DNA from: Enterocloster clostridioformis
Lineage (GTDB): Bacteria; Bacillota; Clostridia; Lachnospirales; Lachnospiraceae
NCBI RefSeq assembly: GCF_020297485.1
Contig: NZ_JAIWZC010000002.1
Location: forward strand, 62,001-126,000
Direction of reading: 5' to 3'
Length of the DNA stretch: 64,000 nt
The notes beneath the pieces are model-generated. The model was not told the DNA's origin. It saw only the letters and a program-made list of their open reading frames with translations, and made no database searches. Shown here one piece after another: positions 33,004 to 41,493 of this stretch (the first letter of the stretch is position 1; every line of letters begins with the position of its first letter). Position numbers and translations under genes: made by a program.

Positions 33004-33268
33004 CTGTTCGTTTCGTTGGTATCTGGTATCATGCGGCCCAAACTTGAACTGTTCCATCAGAAGAACTATAATGTGTTTTATACGAAGGTGGTACATGGTG
33101 GACTATATGGCTTTGAGAAAAGCAAGTTAAAACGGGGTGCCGCACCCCGTAAAACAAATTACGATTGTACTGCTGGCAGGATTTTTGGGGCTGGAACGAT
33201 TGGCACAATGCGGCTGATGCCCAAAGATGCAAAAAAGCCAGCCGATGGATGGCGAAAGGGGCATAAAT
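33004..33268. other. Gene-free stretch upstream of second two-component system
   Basis: An open plus-strand frame crosses it but has no recognisable family, and I do not call it a gene. A short perfect hairpin ACGGGGTGC/GCACCCCGT is centred at 33141. The response-regulator promoter must lie here, but no clear -35/-10 pair stands out. Confidence 0.4.
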
Positions 33269-33955
33269 ATGAGTAGAATTTTACTTCTTGAGGATGATTT
33301 AAGTTTAATTAACGGACTGACGTTTACGTTCAAAAAGCAGGGCCATGAGGCTGACATTGCAAGAACACTGGATGAGGCAGAAAAAATATGGTCTGACGGG
33401 AAATATGATCTGCTGATTCTGGATGTCTCTTTGCCGGATGGATCCGGCTTTGATTTTTGTAAAACGGTGCGGCAAGTTTCCAGAGTCCCGATTATCTTCT
33501 TAACCGCGTCTGACGAGGAAACAAGTATTATCATGGGACTGGACATGGGCGGTGATGACTATATCACGAAACCGTTTAAGCTGGGGGTTTTGATTTCAAG
33601 AATCAATGCGCTGCTCCGCCGGGTAAAAGATTTTGGTACAGCAGATACAGAACTTCAATCCAACGGGATACGGGTACTGCTATTACAAGGACAGGTGTAT
33701 AAAAACGGGGAACGTTTGGAATTAACTGCGGCAGAGTACAAATTGCTGTGCTTCTTCATGCAAAATCCCAATACGGTGTTATCGAAAGAAAAAATCTTAG
33801 ATAAGCTGTGGGACTGTGAGGGCAACTATATAGACAATAATACACTCACCGTGTATATTCGCCGGCTGCGTATGAAAGTAGAGGACAATCCCGGCGAGCC
33901 GCAGATGATAGTAACGGTCCGGCGAATGGGCTATAAATGGAATGTTGTACGGTGA
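33269..33955 (+). CDS. OmpR-family response regulator
   Basis: 228 residues from the ATG at 33269 (AAAGGGG upstream). Receiver: LLLEDDLSL acidic pocket, phosphoacceptor Asp in LLILDVSLPDGSGFD (near residue 51), Lys in YITKPFKLG. Winged helix about 125-226 (LTAAEYKLLCFFMQNPNTVL, LTVYIRRLRMKVEDNPGEPQ, RRMGYKWNV). It is nine bases upstream of the kinase gene and belongs to the TCS-ABC unit that continues to 37568, of the type linked to peptide-antibiotic response in Firmicutes. Confidence 0.94.
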   Translation: MSRILLLEDDLSLINGLTFTFKKQGHEADIARTLDEAEKIWSDGKYDLLILDVSLPDGSGFDFCKTVRQVSRVPIIFLTASDEETSIIMGLDMGGDDYITKPFKLGVLISRINALLRRVKDFGTADTELQSNGIRVLLLQGQVYKNGERLELTAAEYKLLCFFMQNPNTVLSKEKILDKLWDCEGNYIDNNTLTVYIRRLRMKVEDNPGEPQMIVTVRRMGYKWNVVR

Positions 33956-33964
33956 GGTGCGGTT

Positions 33965-35002
33965 ATGAAGCTATTTGTAAATAACGAAAATAAACGGTTT
34001 ATCGGTGCTGCCGCCGCCGTTCTGCTTCTGTACGCGATACTCAGCGAAGCCTTAATATGGATATACTGCAAAAAGCTGTCCGTAGTGTTTCTTTTCCTGT
34101 TCCTGTTTTTAGCAGCCTGTATCCTTACAATATATGTTCGCTACTTACTCTGGCAGAGCAGAATCATAAAAAAAGCGCTCCATCAGATTGAAGCCTATCT
34201 CGATGGCGATATGGAAGCCCGTATCGACTGTGATTATGAGGGGGAATTATACCGTCTGTTCCATGAAATCAATACAATGGCGGCGGTATTGAACGCCCAT
34301 GCATTAAATGGGATAAGGGACAAAGATTTTTTGAAAGACACCCTATCTGATATTTCCCATCAGCTCAAGACCCCTCTGGCGGCATTGAACATCTATAACG
34401 GACTTCTGCAAAATGAAGCAGAAAATCTGCCGGAAATTAAAGAGTTTGCCGAGCTGTCCGAACAGGAAATTGACCGGATTGAAACACTGGTACAGAATTT
34501 GCTTAAAATTGCCCGCCTGGACGCCGGAACGCTGGAGATGGAAAAGGCTCCTCAGAATATTCCCGATATGATGAATGACATAGAGCTTCATTTCTCCTAT
34601 CGTGCCAAGCTGGAACACAAAAGACTTACACTCTCAGGAAACAATCATATCATGTTTCCCTGTGACCGGGATTGGCTGATAGAGGCAATCAGTAATATTG
34701 TCAAAAATGCCTTTGACCACACGAAAGAGGGCGATTCCATTCAGATTGAATGGGAACAGTTTGCGTCCATCATTCAGATTAAAGTGAAGGATACAGGCTG
34801 TGGCATCCATCCAGAGGATTTACACCACATTTTCAAACGGTTTTATCGGAGCCGCTTCTTACAGGATACGCAGGGCATTGGTTTGGGCCTCCCTTTGGCA
34901 AAGGCAATCATTAAAGCACATGACGGCACGATTGAAGTCGAAAGTGTACTGGGAGCTGGCACAACGTTCCGTATCAACTTTCTGATTCCTACAAAATTGT
35001 AG
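33965..35002 (+). CDS. Sensor histidine kinase with short external loop
   Basis: 345 residues. Two membrane helices near 13-33 and 38-62 with almost no external loop between them, the intramembrane-sensing design in which the partner ABC permease usually detects the signal. HisKA His in LSDISHQLKTPLAALNIYN (near residue 132). ATPase boxes NIVKNAFDHTK, KDTGCGI and GIGLGLPLAKAI. GAGGTG ribosome binding site. It is followed by its transporter genes. Design and neighbours fit bacteriocin- or antimicrobial-responsive modules. Confidence 0.93.
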   Translation: MKLFVNNENKRFIGAAAAVLLLYAILSEALIWIYCKKLSVVFLFLFLFLAACILTIYVRYLLWQSRIIKKALHQIEAYLDGDMEARIDCDYEGELYRLFHEINTMAAVLNAHALNGIRDKDFLKDTLSDISHQLKTPLAALNIYNGLLQNEAENLPEIKEFAELSEQEIDRIETLVQNLLKIARLDAGTLEMEKAPQNIPDMMNDIELHFSYRAKLEHKRLTLSGNNHIMFPCDRDWLIEAISNIVKNAFDHTKEGDSIQIEWEQFASIIQIKVKDTGCGIHPEDLHHIFKRFYRSRFLQDTQGIGLGLPLAKAIIKAHDGTIEVESVLGAGTTFRINFLIPTKL

Positions 35003-35073
35003 TCTTACGGTAATATCACAGTAAGGTAGTGGTGGTAATCTTTCGGTATCAAAAAAAAAGAGGTGTTAATAAC

Positions 35074-35757
35074 ATGAATCTATTAGAAGTTCAATCATTA
35101 TCCAAAACCTATGGTACTGGTGATATTGCTGTTCATGCCTTAAAGGCTGCCACCTTTTCCGTGCCGAAAGGAGAGTTTGTCGCAATTGCGGGAGAATCCG
35201 GCTCCGGGAAAAGTACACTGTTGAATATGCTGGGAGCGCTGGACACACCCACTTCTGGTAAGGTCTTCATTGACGGCAAAGATATTTTCTCCATGCAGGA
35301 TCAGGCACTTACGGTTTTCAGACGCAGAAACATCGGTTTTATTTTTCAGTCTTTCAATTTGATACCGGAACTGACGGTTGAGCAGAATATCATTTTCCCG
35401 GTTCTGCTGGACTACCAGAAACCCAACAAAAAATATTTGGAAGAGCTTTTAACGGTTTTGAATCTGAAAGAACGGCGGGACCATCTTCCCAGCCAGTTAT
35501 CCGGCGGTCAACAACAGCGTGTAGCGATTGGTCGTGCACTGATTACACGGCCCTCCCTGATTCTGGCAGACGAGCCGACCGGTAACCTGGATACGCAAAA
35601 TACCAGTGAAGTAATCTCGCTCTTAAAAGACGCATCCAAAAAATACGAGCAAACCATCATAATGATTACCCATAGCCGCAGCATCGCCCAGACAGCAGAC
35701 CGGGTATTGCAGGTGTCGGACGGTGTACTGACTGATTTTGGGAGGTGCCGGGAATGA
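35074..35757 (+). CDS. ABC transporter ATP-binding protein
   Basis: About 227 residues from the ATG at 35074 (AGAGGTG upstream); an earlier ATG at 35029 is less likely. Walker A AGESGSGKSTLLNML, Q-loop FIFQSFNLIPELTVEQNIIF, signature LSGGQQQRVAIGRAL, Walker B LILADEPTGNLDT, switch His in MITHSRSIA. Its stop codon overlaps the permease start (ATGA), so the pair is translationally coupled. MacB/BceA type. Confidence 0.95.
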   Translation: MNLLEVQSLSKTYGTGDIAVHALKAATFSVPKGEFVAIAGESGSGKSTLLNMLGALDTPTSGKVFIDGKDIFSMQDQALTVFRRRNIGFIFQSFNLIPELTVEQNIIFPVLLDYQKPNKKYLEELLTVLNLKERRDHLPSQLSGGQQQRVAIGRALITRPSLILADEPTGNLDTQNTSEVISLLKDASKKYEQTIIMITHSRSIAQTADRVLQVSDGVLTDFGRCRE

Positions 35758-37568
35758 AAAGCTATTTAAGTTTAATTCCAATCTCTGCAAAGGTACACCG
35801 CCGGCAAAACCGCATGACATCACTTTGTATCATCTTTGCTGTATTCATGGTAACTGCAGTATTCAGCATGGCGGAAATGGGAGCAAGGATGGAACAGGCA
35901 CGGCTCGCAGAAAAGCATGACGGATTTTCCATATCTGTTTTGTTTAGCAGCACCATGGGGCAGACGCTCCTGTTGAGTGCCGGGATTATATTCCTGCTGA
36001 TTTTATTTGCAGGCGTATTGATGATTTCCAGCAGTCTCAATAGCAGCGTGGCCCAAAGAACGAAATTCTTTGGAATGATGCGCTGTATTGGAATGAGCAA
36101 AAAACAGATTGTTCGATTCGTGCGTCTGGAAGCATTAAATTGGTGTAAGACAGCAGTTCCAATCGGGCTTGCCCTTGGTGTGTCAGCTTCCTGGATACTG
36201 TGCGGTGTTTTGCGGTATGCTGTTGGAGAAGAATTTTCCAATATTCCGCTTTTTGGCATCAGTGTAATCGGGATTGTCAGCGGCATTATTGTGGGAGTTG
36301 TCACGGTGCTATTGGCGGCAAGGTCTCCAGCAAATCAGGCGGCAAAGGTATCTCCCGTTACGGCTGTTTCCGGAAATTCAGAACATGGAAAAATGAAGAA
36401 TCACACGTTCCATGCCCGCTCTATCAAAATAGAAACAGCACTTGGTATCCACCACGCTACTTCTGCAAAGAAAAACCTGCTTTTAATGACAGGCTCGTTT
36501 GCCCTTAGCATTATCCTTTTTTTGAGCTTTACGGTCCTGATAGATTTTGTCAACCATCTTATGCCCCAATCGGCAGCCACTTCAGATATTGATATTTCAA
36601 GCAGTGACGGATTAAATTCTATCGACAATGCATTGGCGGAAACACTTCGGGGAATGAACGGCGTAAAACAGGTGTACGGACGCCGGGGCAGCTTTGATAT
36701 TCCGGCAGAGAGGGACACAGGGACAATGGTTTCCAGTACCGTTGACCTTGTCTCCTTTGACGATTTTGATTTGGATTGTCTCAAAAAGGATGGAGCGCTC
36801 CATAGAGGCAGTAATCTCTCTAAAGTCTATGGAAACAGTAATTATGCGCTTGCGGCTTGGGATAAAGACAGCTCATGGAAAATTGGTGATAAAATCCTTA
36901 TCGGGGATGAAGAAATTGAAATTTCCGGTTTACTGAAATACGATCCATTCAGCAGCAATGGTCTTACAAACGGAAAAATTACACTGATTACTTCCGGCGA
37001 AACCTTCACCCGTTTGACAGGCATAACCGGATACTCACTCATTATGGTACAGACAACTTCTCAAGCAACGGACGAAGATGTATCTCAGCTCCGCAATACC
37101 GTGGCGGAGAGCGGTAATCATTTCAGTGATAAGCGGGATCAGCGCACATCAGGCACTTATCTGGCATTTGTGTTCTGCATTTATTGCTTTTTAGGAATTA
37201 TTACATTGGTTACCGTACTGAATATCGTGAACAGCATCTCAATGAGTGTATCGGCCAAAATCAAGCAATATGGTGCTATGCGGGCAGTCGGAATGGACGA
37301 ACAGCAAATCACAAAAATGATTTTTGCGGAGGCATTGACCTATGCCTTTTGGGGCGGCGGAATTGGCTGTGCCATTGGTTTGCCACTCAGCAAAATGCTA
37401 TATGACTTTCTCATTTCTGATCACTTCCCCTATGCGGTATGGAGTATACCGGTGCGTTCATTAGTAATCATTCTTCTGTTTGTTGCTTTTGCGGCAACGC
37501 TTGCTGCTTATGCTCCGGCTAAAAGAATACGGAATACAACTGTGACTGAAACCATTAACGAGCTATAA
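35754..37568 (+). CDS. ABC transporter permease, FtsX-like
   Basis: 604 residues from the ATG at 35754, which overlaps the ATPase stop codon. Membrane helices near 25-45, 75-95, 125-150 and 165-190, then about 230-250; a large external domain of about 220 residues; three helices at the C-terminus (about 475-500, 525-550, 570-595). The FGMMRCIGMSKKQIVRFVRL and YGAMRAVGMDEQQITKMI segments are the paired FtsX signature turns. It works with the coupled ATPase and probably also passes the signal to the loop-less kinase. A terminator follows at 37589. Confidence 0.92.
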   Translation: MKSYLSLIPISAKVHRRQNRMTSLCIIFAVFMVTAVFSMAEMGARMEQARLAEKHDGFSISVLFSSTMGQTLLLSAGIIFLLILFAGVLMISSSLNSSVAQRTKFFGMMRCIGMSKKQIVRFVRLEALNWCKTAVPIGLALGVSASWILCGVLRYAVGEEFSNIPLFGISVIGIVSGIIVGVVTVLLAARSPANQAAKVSPVTAVSGNSEHGKMKNHTFHARSIKIETALGIHHATSAKKNLLLMTGSFALSIILFLSFTVLIDFVNHLMPQSAATSDIDISSSDGLNSIDNALAETLRGMNGVKQVYGRRGSFDIPAERDTGTMVSSTVDLVSFDDFDLDCLKKDGALHRGSNLSKVYGNSNYALAAWDKDSSWKIGDKILIGDEEIEISGLLKYDPFSSNGLTNGKITLITSGETFTRLTGITGYSLIMVQTTSQATDEDVSQLRNTVAESGNHFSDKRDQRTSGTYLAFVFCIYCFLGIITLVTVLNIVNSISMSVSAKIKQYGAMRAVGMDEQQITKMIFAEALTYAFWGGGIGCAIGLPLSKMLYDFLISDHFPYAVWSIPVRSLVIILLFVAFAATLAAYAPAKRIRNTTVTETINEL

Positions 37569-37588
37569 CTGCATTCAGTTTTCGGCAG

Positions 37589-37624
37589 GGCAGCTTTGAG
37601 AAATCAAGGCTGTCTTATTTTTTA
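37589..37624 (+). terminator. Terminator of the second TCS-ABC operon
   Basis: GGCAGCTTTGA pairs with TCAAGGCTGTC with wobbles, around a GAAA loop, followed by TTATTTTTTT up to 37624. It begins about 20 bases after the permease stop codon. Confidence 0.8.
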
Positions 37625-37928
37625 CTGGTTAATCACACCACTTTTACACATAATTATTATGCAGCCCTGTTTCTCCGCCGCTTCAAATGCCGTGCCCTCC
37701 CTAGCGGAGCAGCAGATAGGCAGGACGTATAGCATACTACTCCTTGCAATCAAGATCCTGTGCCAGAGGGCGCCACTTTGGAAATGCCATTGAGAGGGCC
37801 GCGGCCCACGCAATGTAAAAGACAGCCAAGACAGAAGGCGGCCGCCAAGTCTGAAAGGAACGGGCTTGTGCCCATCCCTGACTGCCGCCCACCGTCCCGA
37901 TGAATGGGGTGGACTAGGCGGCCAATTC
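37625..37928. other. GC-rich gene-free stretch at the start of the accessory island
   Basis: Markedly richer in GC than its flanks, and containing the perfect palindromes GGGCCGCGGCCC (around 37796) and GGCGGCCGCC (around 37838). A minus-strand frame is open through it but has low-complexity composition, and I do not call it. The composition shift fits the edge of a transferred element. Confidence 0.45.
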
Positions 37929-38108
37929 CTAATAGTGTTTGACCGCTCTTTTTTTGATTTTCTCAAGTGCGCCTATTTCACCGAAGGCAGAGCAGACCCC
38001 AAAAGGAGAGGACGCCGCTGATTCGTCACAGTCCATCCAAAGGAGATGTTTATTGCTGTAGGCCCGGTCCAGCGCGGCGTGCTCTTCCTCATAAAAGTCG
38101 TAGTACAT
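37929..38108 (-). CDS. Possible short protein of 59 residues
   Basis: The ATG at 38108 opens a frame with protein-like composition (MYYDFYEEEHAALDRAYSNK, WMDCDESAASSPFGVC, basic end IKKRAVKHY). The upstream AGGA is very close to the start. The family is not recognised. It may be a remnant together with the next upstream fragment. Confidence 0.35.
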   Translation of the reverse strand: MYYDFYEEEHAALDRAYSNKHLLWMDCDESAASSPFGVCSAFGEIGALEKIKKRAVKHY

Positions 38109-38173
38109 TATCCTGAAAAGCTGGAATTTATCTCTTTAAATTACAATTCCATTCCCATCCTTATCCGGGAAAA

Positions 38174-38518
38174 TCAAACTGCGCTGTTATATCCGTATCG
38201 TCTAAATGTATATACCACCCCCTTCCCCATCAATATAGTGACAATCTCCTGCAAACATTCTCCCCAATAATCAAAAACTTCCGCACAGTGTTCTTCACCC
38301 TCATCAAGCGGTAATTTGGTGGCTCCCTCAAAACTGACGTTTTCCTCTGTCGGATTAGAATTATCATACACACAAAATGGCTCGTACATTTCTCCTAAAG
38401 AGTATTTAGAAATGTAGGTGTCAATAATAGTGTTACAGATAGACTTTTCCTGTTCCGATAGGGGAGTATCCCTTTTTGCTATGTTGTTATTGATCTCTTG
38501 ATTTGACCGAAGTCTGCT
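38174..38518 (-). CDS. Fragment of an unknown acidic protein
   Basis: The minus frame is open from 38518 (LSEQEKSICNTIIDTYISKY, then EHCAEVFDYWGECLQEIVTI) to a stop at 38174. An ATG at 38389 with AGGAG four bases upstream would give 71 residues, but the coding character extends upstream of it, so this looks like a gene cut at its 5-prime end by the insertion sequence that begins near 38530. The family is unknown. Confidence 0.4.
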   Translation of the reverse strand, partial: SRLRSNQEINNNIAKRDTPLSEQEKSICNTIIDTYISKYSLGEMYEPFCVYDNSNPTEENVSFEGATKLPLDEGEEHCAEVFDYWGECLQEIVTILMGKGVVYTFRRYGYNSAV

Positions 38519-38610
38519 CTACTTGCCTGTCCGGGATTTGACCTGTATAATGGCGGTAACATTATACAGAAAGAAAAAAGTCCCAGGGAATCTCTCCTGC
38601 AAGGAGGATT

Positions 38611-39111
38611 CTGATATTTTTTGTTGAGAGCAGAGATACCTGCATCTGCGCGGTGTGCCAGTCACAGGTAAAACACCGCGATTATAAGCTCCGTATCATG
38701 AAGATGGAAGGCGGCGAAAAGCATTTTATCTACATGGAACGCCTGCAGTGCACCAATAAGAGCTGCAACCGGCTCCAAAACGCCCTTCCTGACAGGCTGG
38801 TTCCCTATAAACATTATGCTGCCGAGATCATTTCCGGTGTATTGGACGAAATCATTACCACGCAGGATCTGGAAACAGAAGACTATCCGTGTGAGGCAAC
38901 CATGCTCCGATGGAAACACTGGCTGATGTTGAATTACTTCCGGATTAACGAGTACCTGAAATCCATTGGGTACCGATTCCTGGGATTCAGTGAGGAACTG
39001 CTGAATACCCGGCTGTCTCTGCTCGAATATTTACGCTTATCAAACGACAGATGGCTGGAAGCCATTCTCCGTATGATATATAACTCTGGAGGGTTTTTGG
39101 AACCTTCCTGA
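38611..39111 (+). CDS. DUF6431-type protein of a DDE insertion sequence
   Basis: The frame begins close to AAGGAGG with a non-ATG start (CTG at 38611, or the neighbouring ATT/ATA). Zinc-finger-like CxxC pairs (CAVCQ; CTNKSCN) near the N-terminus and the LPDRLVPYKHYAAEII segment match the DUF6431 proteins that accompany a DDE transposase in clostridial insertion sequences. It ends FLEPS, 80 bases before the transposase frame. The protein looks complete, but its partner is cut. Confidence 0.7.
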   Translation: MIFFVESRDTCICAVCQSQVKHRDYKLRIMKMEGGEKHFIYMERLQCTNKSCNRLQNALPDRLVPYKHYAAEIISGVLDEIITTQDLETEDYPCEATMLRWKHWLMLNYFRINEYLKSIGYRFLGFSEELLNTRLSLLEYLRLSNDRWLEAILRMIYNSGGFLEPS

Positions 39112-39191
39112 GGATGATGCCCTTGCACCTGTTTTGTTTTTACTGTCATTTTTGCATGGTGTATCCTTAGCTCAAGGAGGTGCATAAAACC

Positions 39192-40130
39192 ATGCGGACA
39201 ACAGTAAAAGACGTAAACTGGCAGGACCAGCAGGCTTTGTGGTTTGCCGGGTTAAAACCGGTCGCCGGTGAACGGAGTCTTTCCAAAAAGCTCCCGGAGA
39301 ACTACCTCAGGATCGTGGAACAGGCAATACAGCTAAAAAAGGAAGTTACAAGGCGTTCCGTAGAACAGATCAATTTCATCCTTGAGCAGGAAAAACGCGA
39401 AAGTTCATCCAAACGCTTCTGTAAGCCCCACCGAATGATGCTGCTGCAGGGAGACATTAAATATGGCTGCAAGCTGCCAATCGGTAAAAACGGTGCCATG
39501 GTACAGACGTATCTGTCTTCTGCCATTGATGACCATTCCCGGTACGTTATCCAGTCACAGTTTTATGATAACCAGGAAGAAAGCATCGTGGAGGATACCT
39601 TCCGTAAGGTGATCCTGAAAGCCGGGAAATTTGACACAGCATATTTCGACAATGGCTCCCAGTATGTCGCAAAGCAGTTAAAGCTGTCACTTGCAAAGCT
39701 TGGCATAACTGTCCGCCATGCGCCCGTAAGAAGCGGAAAATCCAAAGGGAAAATGGAAAAATTCCATCAGGTGGCGGACGCTTTCCTGCGGGAAGTAAAA
39801 ATCCATAAGATCAAGACACTGGAGGAGTTAAACAGCTACTGGGGCATGTATCTTGAAGAATACTATCACAAGACATCACATGAGGGTATCCGGGATGAAC
39901 TGGAAGATACACTGGATTCTTTCCGCTATTGCCTGTATGCTGTCACGAAGTCCCTCAAAATAATTCTTCTCTGTCTCTTCGGTGTCTGTCACAATCAGGT
40001 AATATCCCAGTTCCGGTACTCTCTGCCCCATCCGCTGATTCCGGTCTTTCCTCTTGCCAGCCCTGCGGTCGCTGGGCTTTCCTCCACTCTTATTCGCCAT
40101 CCGTGCTCCTCCCCTTTAACATTTCCATAG
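39192..40130 (+). pseudogene. DDE (rve-type) transposase, 3-prime truncated
   Basis: ATG at 39192 with AAGGAGGTG. The integrase core is present: LLQGDIKYGCKLPI (first Asp), TAYFDNGSQYVAKQ (second Asp), APVRSGKSKGKMEKFHQ (Glu region) and EEYYHKTSHEGIRDE. At about 39895-39930 the family match stops and the frame runs by chance through the antisense of the rloB remnant to 40130. The element has therefore lost its right end, by a deletion that also removed most of rloB. Confidence 0.8.
39876..40100 (-). pseudogene. rloB: RloB N-terminal remnant
   Basis: ATG at 40098-40100 with GGGAGGAG upstream. The start MANKSGGKPSDRRAGKRKDR and the strand LGYYLIVTDTEETEKNYFEG match the N-terminus of RloB, whose TOPRIM-like fold begins with an ILIV-EG-xTExNYF-GL motif. 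Only about 45 residues belong to RloB before the truncated transposase takes over, and catalytic acidic residues further on are missing. It overlaps the end of rloA by 11 bases, the usual coupling of the pair. Confidence 0.75.
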
Positions 40131-41385
40131 GCCGGAGCGCAGGGATAGCGCCATAGCTGCCCGTCAGGTAATTCTTTGCCAGCGCTTCATCACGGCGTAC
40201 CTTGTTTCCGTCCTCATCCTTGAAATCAGCAAGGGAGTACAAATCGGAAACTCCATCCTGATTCTTGTCCACCAGCCATATCTCATCCCGACGCAACAAC
40301 TCATTGGATAACTGCCAGATGTCATGTGTGGTAAAAATCATCTGTGCATGATTGGTATTAATTTCCGGTGACAAAAAAGTCAATATGATGTTTCTAACCA
40401 ATAACGGATGAAGTCTCGCATTCAGTTCATCTACAAACAAGGTTCCGCCGTTATCAAGCACCTCTTTCAAAGAAGGATATAAGGCAAACATCTTCAGCGT
40501 CCCACTGGATTCACTTTTCAAAGGTATAGATTCAAATTCATCGCAATCCGTCATCTTATGCAATGCATCAATCTTATAACTGAGATCGGACTCTTTTTCA
40601 ATTTCCCGCTGGACTTCCTCCACTTTAAAATCACAAATGGCATTATCAAATGATGCAAAATAATTCACCACATTACTCTGTATTTCCCTACTTGTGGTAA
40701 AACCTTTCGGCAGCACCTGGGAACGGAAAAAGTTCTCCGCAGGATTTCCGAAGTCCACAACTTCGTTATTCAGAAACCAGTCCCTTACCTTTTTCAGTTT
40801 CGATATCTTCAGCTTTGCCCCTAGCGATACAATCAAAGTCTCCTTTTCCAATGCGACCTTTATATTTTCAATACTACTCTTCGGCAGCCCGTTTACTTCC
40901 AGTTCTTCTCCCTTTTTTCGGTAGAAAATAGTCTTATACCTGTTTCTCGCTGTCTTGGCCTTAGAATAAAACCATTCCTCCACCACCTCGTCATTCTGCA
41001 ACGCAAACCCATATTGATAAATTTTTCCAGTATTCTCCGAATTATCAACAAAGAACACTTCAAAGGTTGATTCCTCACTCCTGCTCTTACTGTCAAACAA
41101 AAACGGGCTTACCCTAATGTAATCCGAATCTGCTTTTTGCCTGCTGTCGCTTTCACCGCCAAACTTAAAGGATTCCTCCACATAATAGCTCATGAATTTA
41201 AAAGCATCGTAAATGTTAGACTTTCCACTGGCATTTGCACCGTAGATGGCCGCAACCTTCAGCAGCTTATCATTTGCCATCTCCACCACATGATCTTCAT
41301 GCTCCGTAATCTTTGTAGCCGATAAATCCAGGGATACCTCATCCCGGAAGGATTTAAAATTTTTAAAGTTAAACTGTATCAGCAT
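40090..41385 (-). CDS. rloA: RloA / AbiLi-type AAA ATPase
   Basis: About 431 residues from the ATG at 41385 (GGGGAG upstream); longer starts are possible. An SMC/RecF-like ATPase: MLIQFNFKNFKSFRDEVSLD, Walker A YGANASGKSN (near residue 45), signature-like SESSGTLKMF, Walker B TLFVDELNARLHPLL and the switch TTHDIWQL. This is the ATPase half of the RloA-RloB (AbiL) abortive-infection pair, which acts against phage. rloB, downstream and overlapping, is cut after about 45 residues, so the system should be inactive unless RloA has a role alone. Confidence 0.88.
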   Translation of the reverse strand: MLIQFNFKNFKSFRDEVSLDLSATKITEHEDHVVEMANDKLLKVAAIYGANASGKSNIYDAFKFMSYYVEESFKFGGESDSRQKADSDYIRVSPFLFDSKSRSEESTFEVFFVDNSENTGKIYQYGFALQNDEVVEEWFYSKAKTARNRYKTIFYRKKGEELEVNGLPKSSIENIKVALEKETLIVSLGAKLKISKLKKVRDWFLNNEVVDFGNPAENFFRSQVLPKGFTTSREIQSNVVNYFASFDNAICDFKVEEVQREIEKESDLSYKIDALHKMTDCDEFESIPLKSESSGTLKMFALYPSLKEVLDNGGTLFVDELNARLHPLLVRNIILTFLSPEINTNHAQMIFTTHDIWQLSNELLRRDEIWLVDKNQDGVSDLYSLADFKDEDGNKVRRDEALAKNYLTGSYGAIPALRPMEMLKGRSTDGE

Positions 41386-41493
41386 GGCACTCCCCTTCAT
41401 CTCACACTCTTTTACGCTCTTAATCTTATTATATGCCATTTTGCAAATAAATCAACATCTATTTTCATTTTTTCTGTATTTATTTGTATATTT

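Noticed and set aside
33001..33276. 91-codon frame before the second response regulator
   Set aside because: It runs into the regulator gene, lacks a ribosome binding site and resembles no known protein.
37622..37966. 114-codon minus-strand frame in the GC-rich stretch
   Set aside because: Rich in Pro, Arg, Trp and Ser, overlaps the better frame at 37929-38108, no ribosome binding site.
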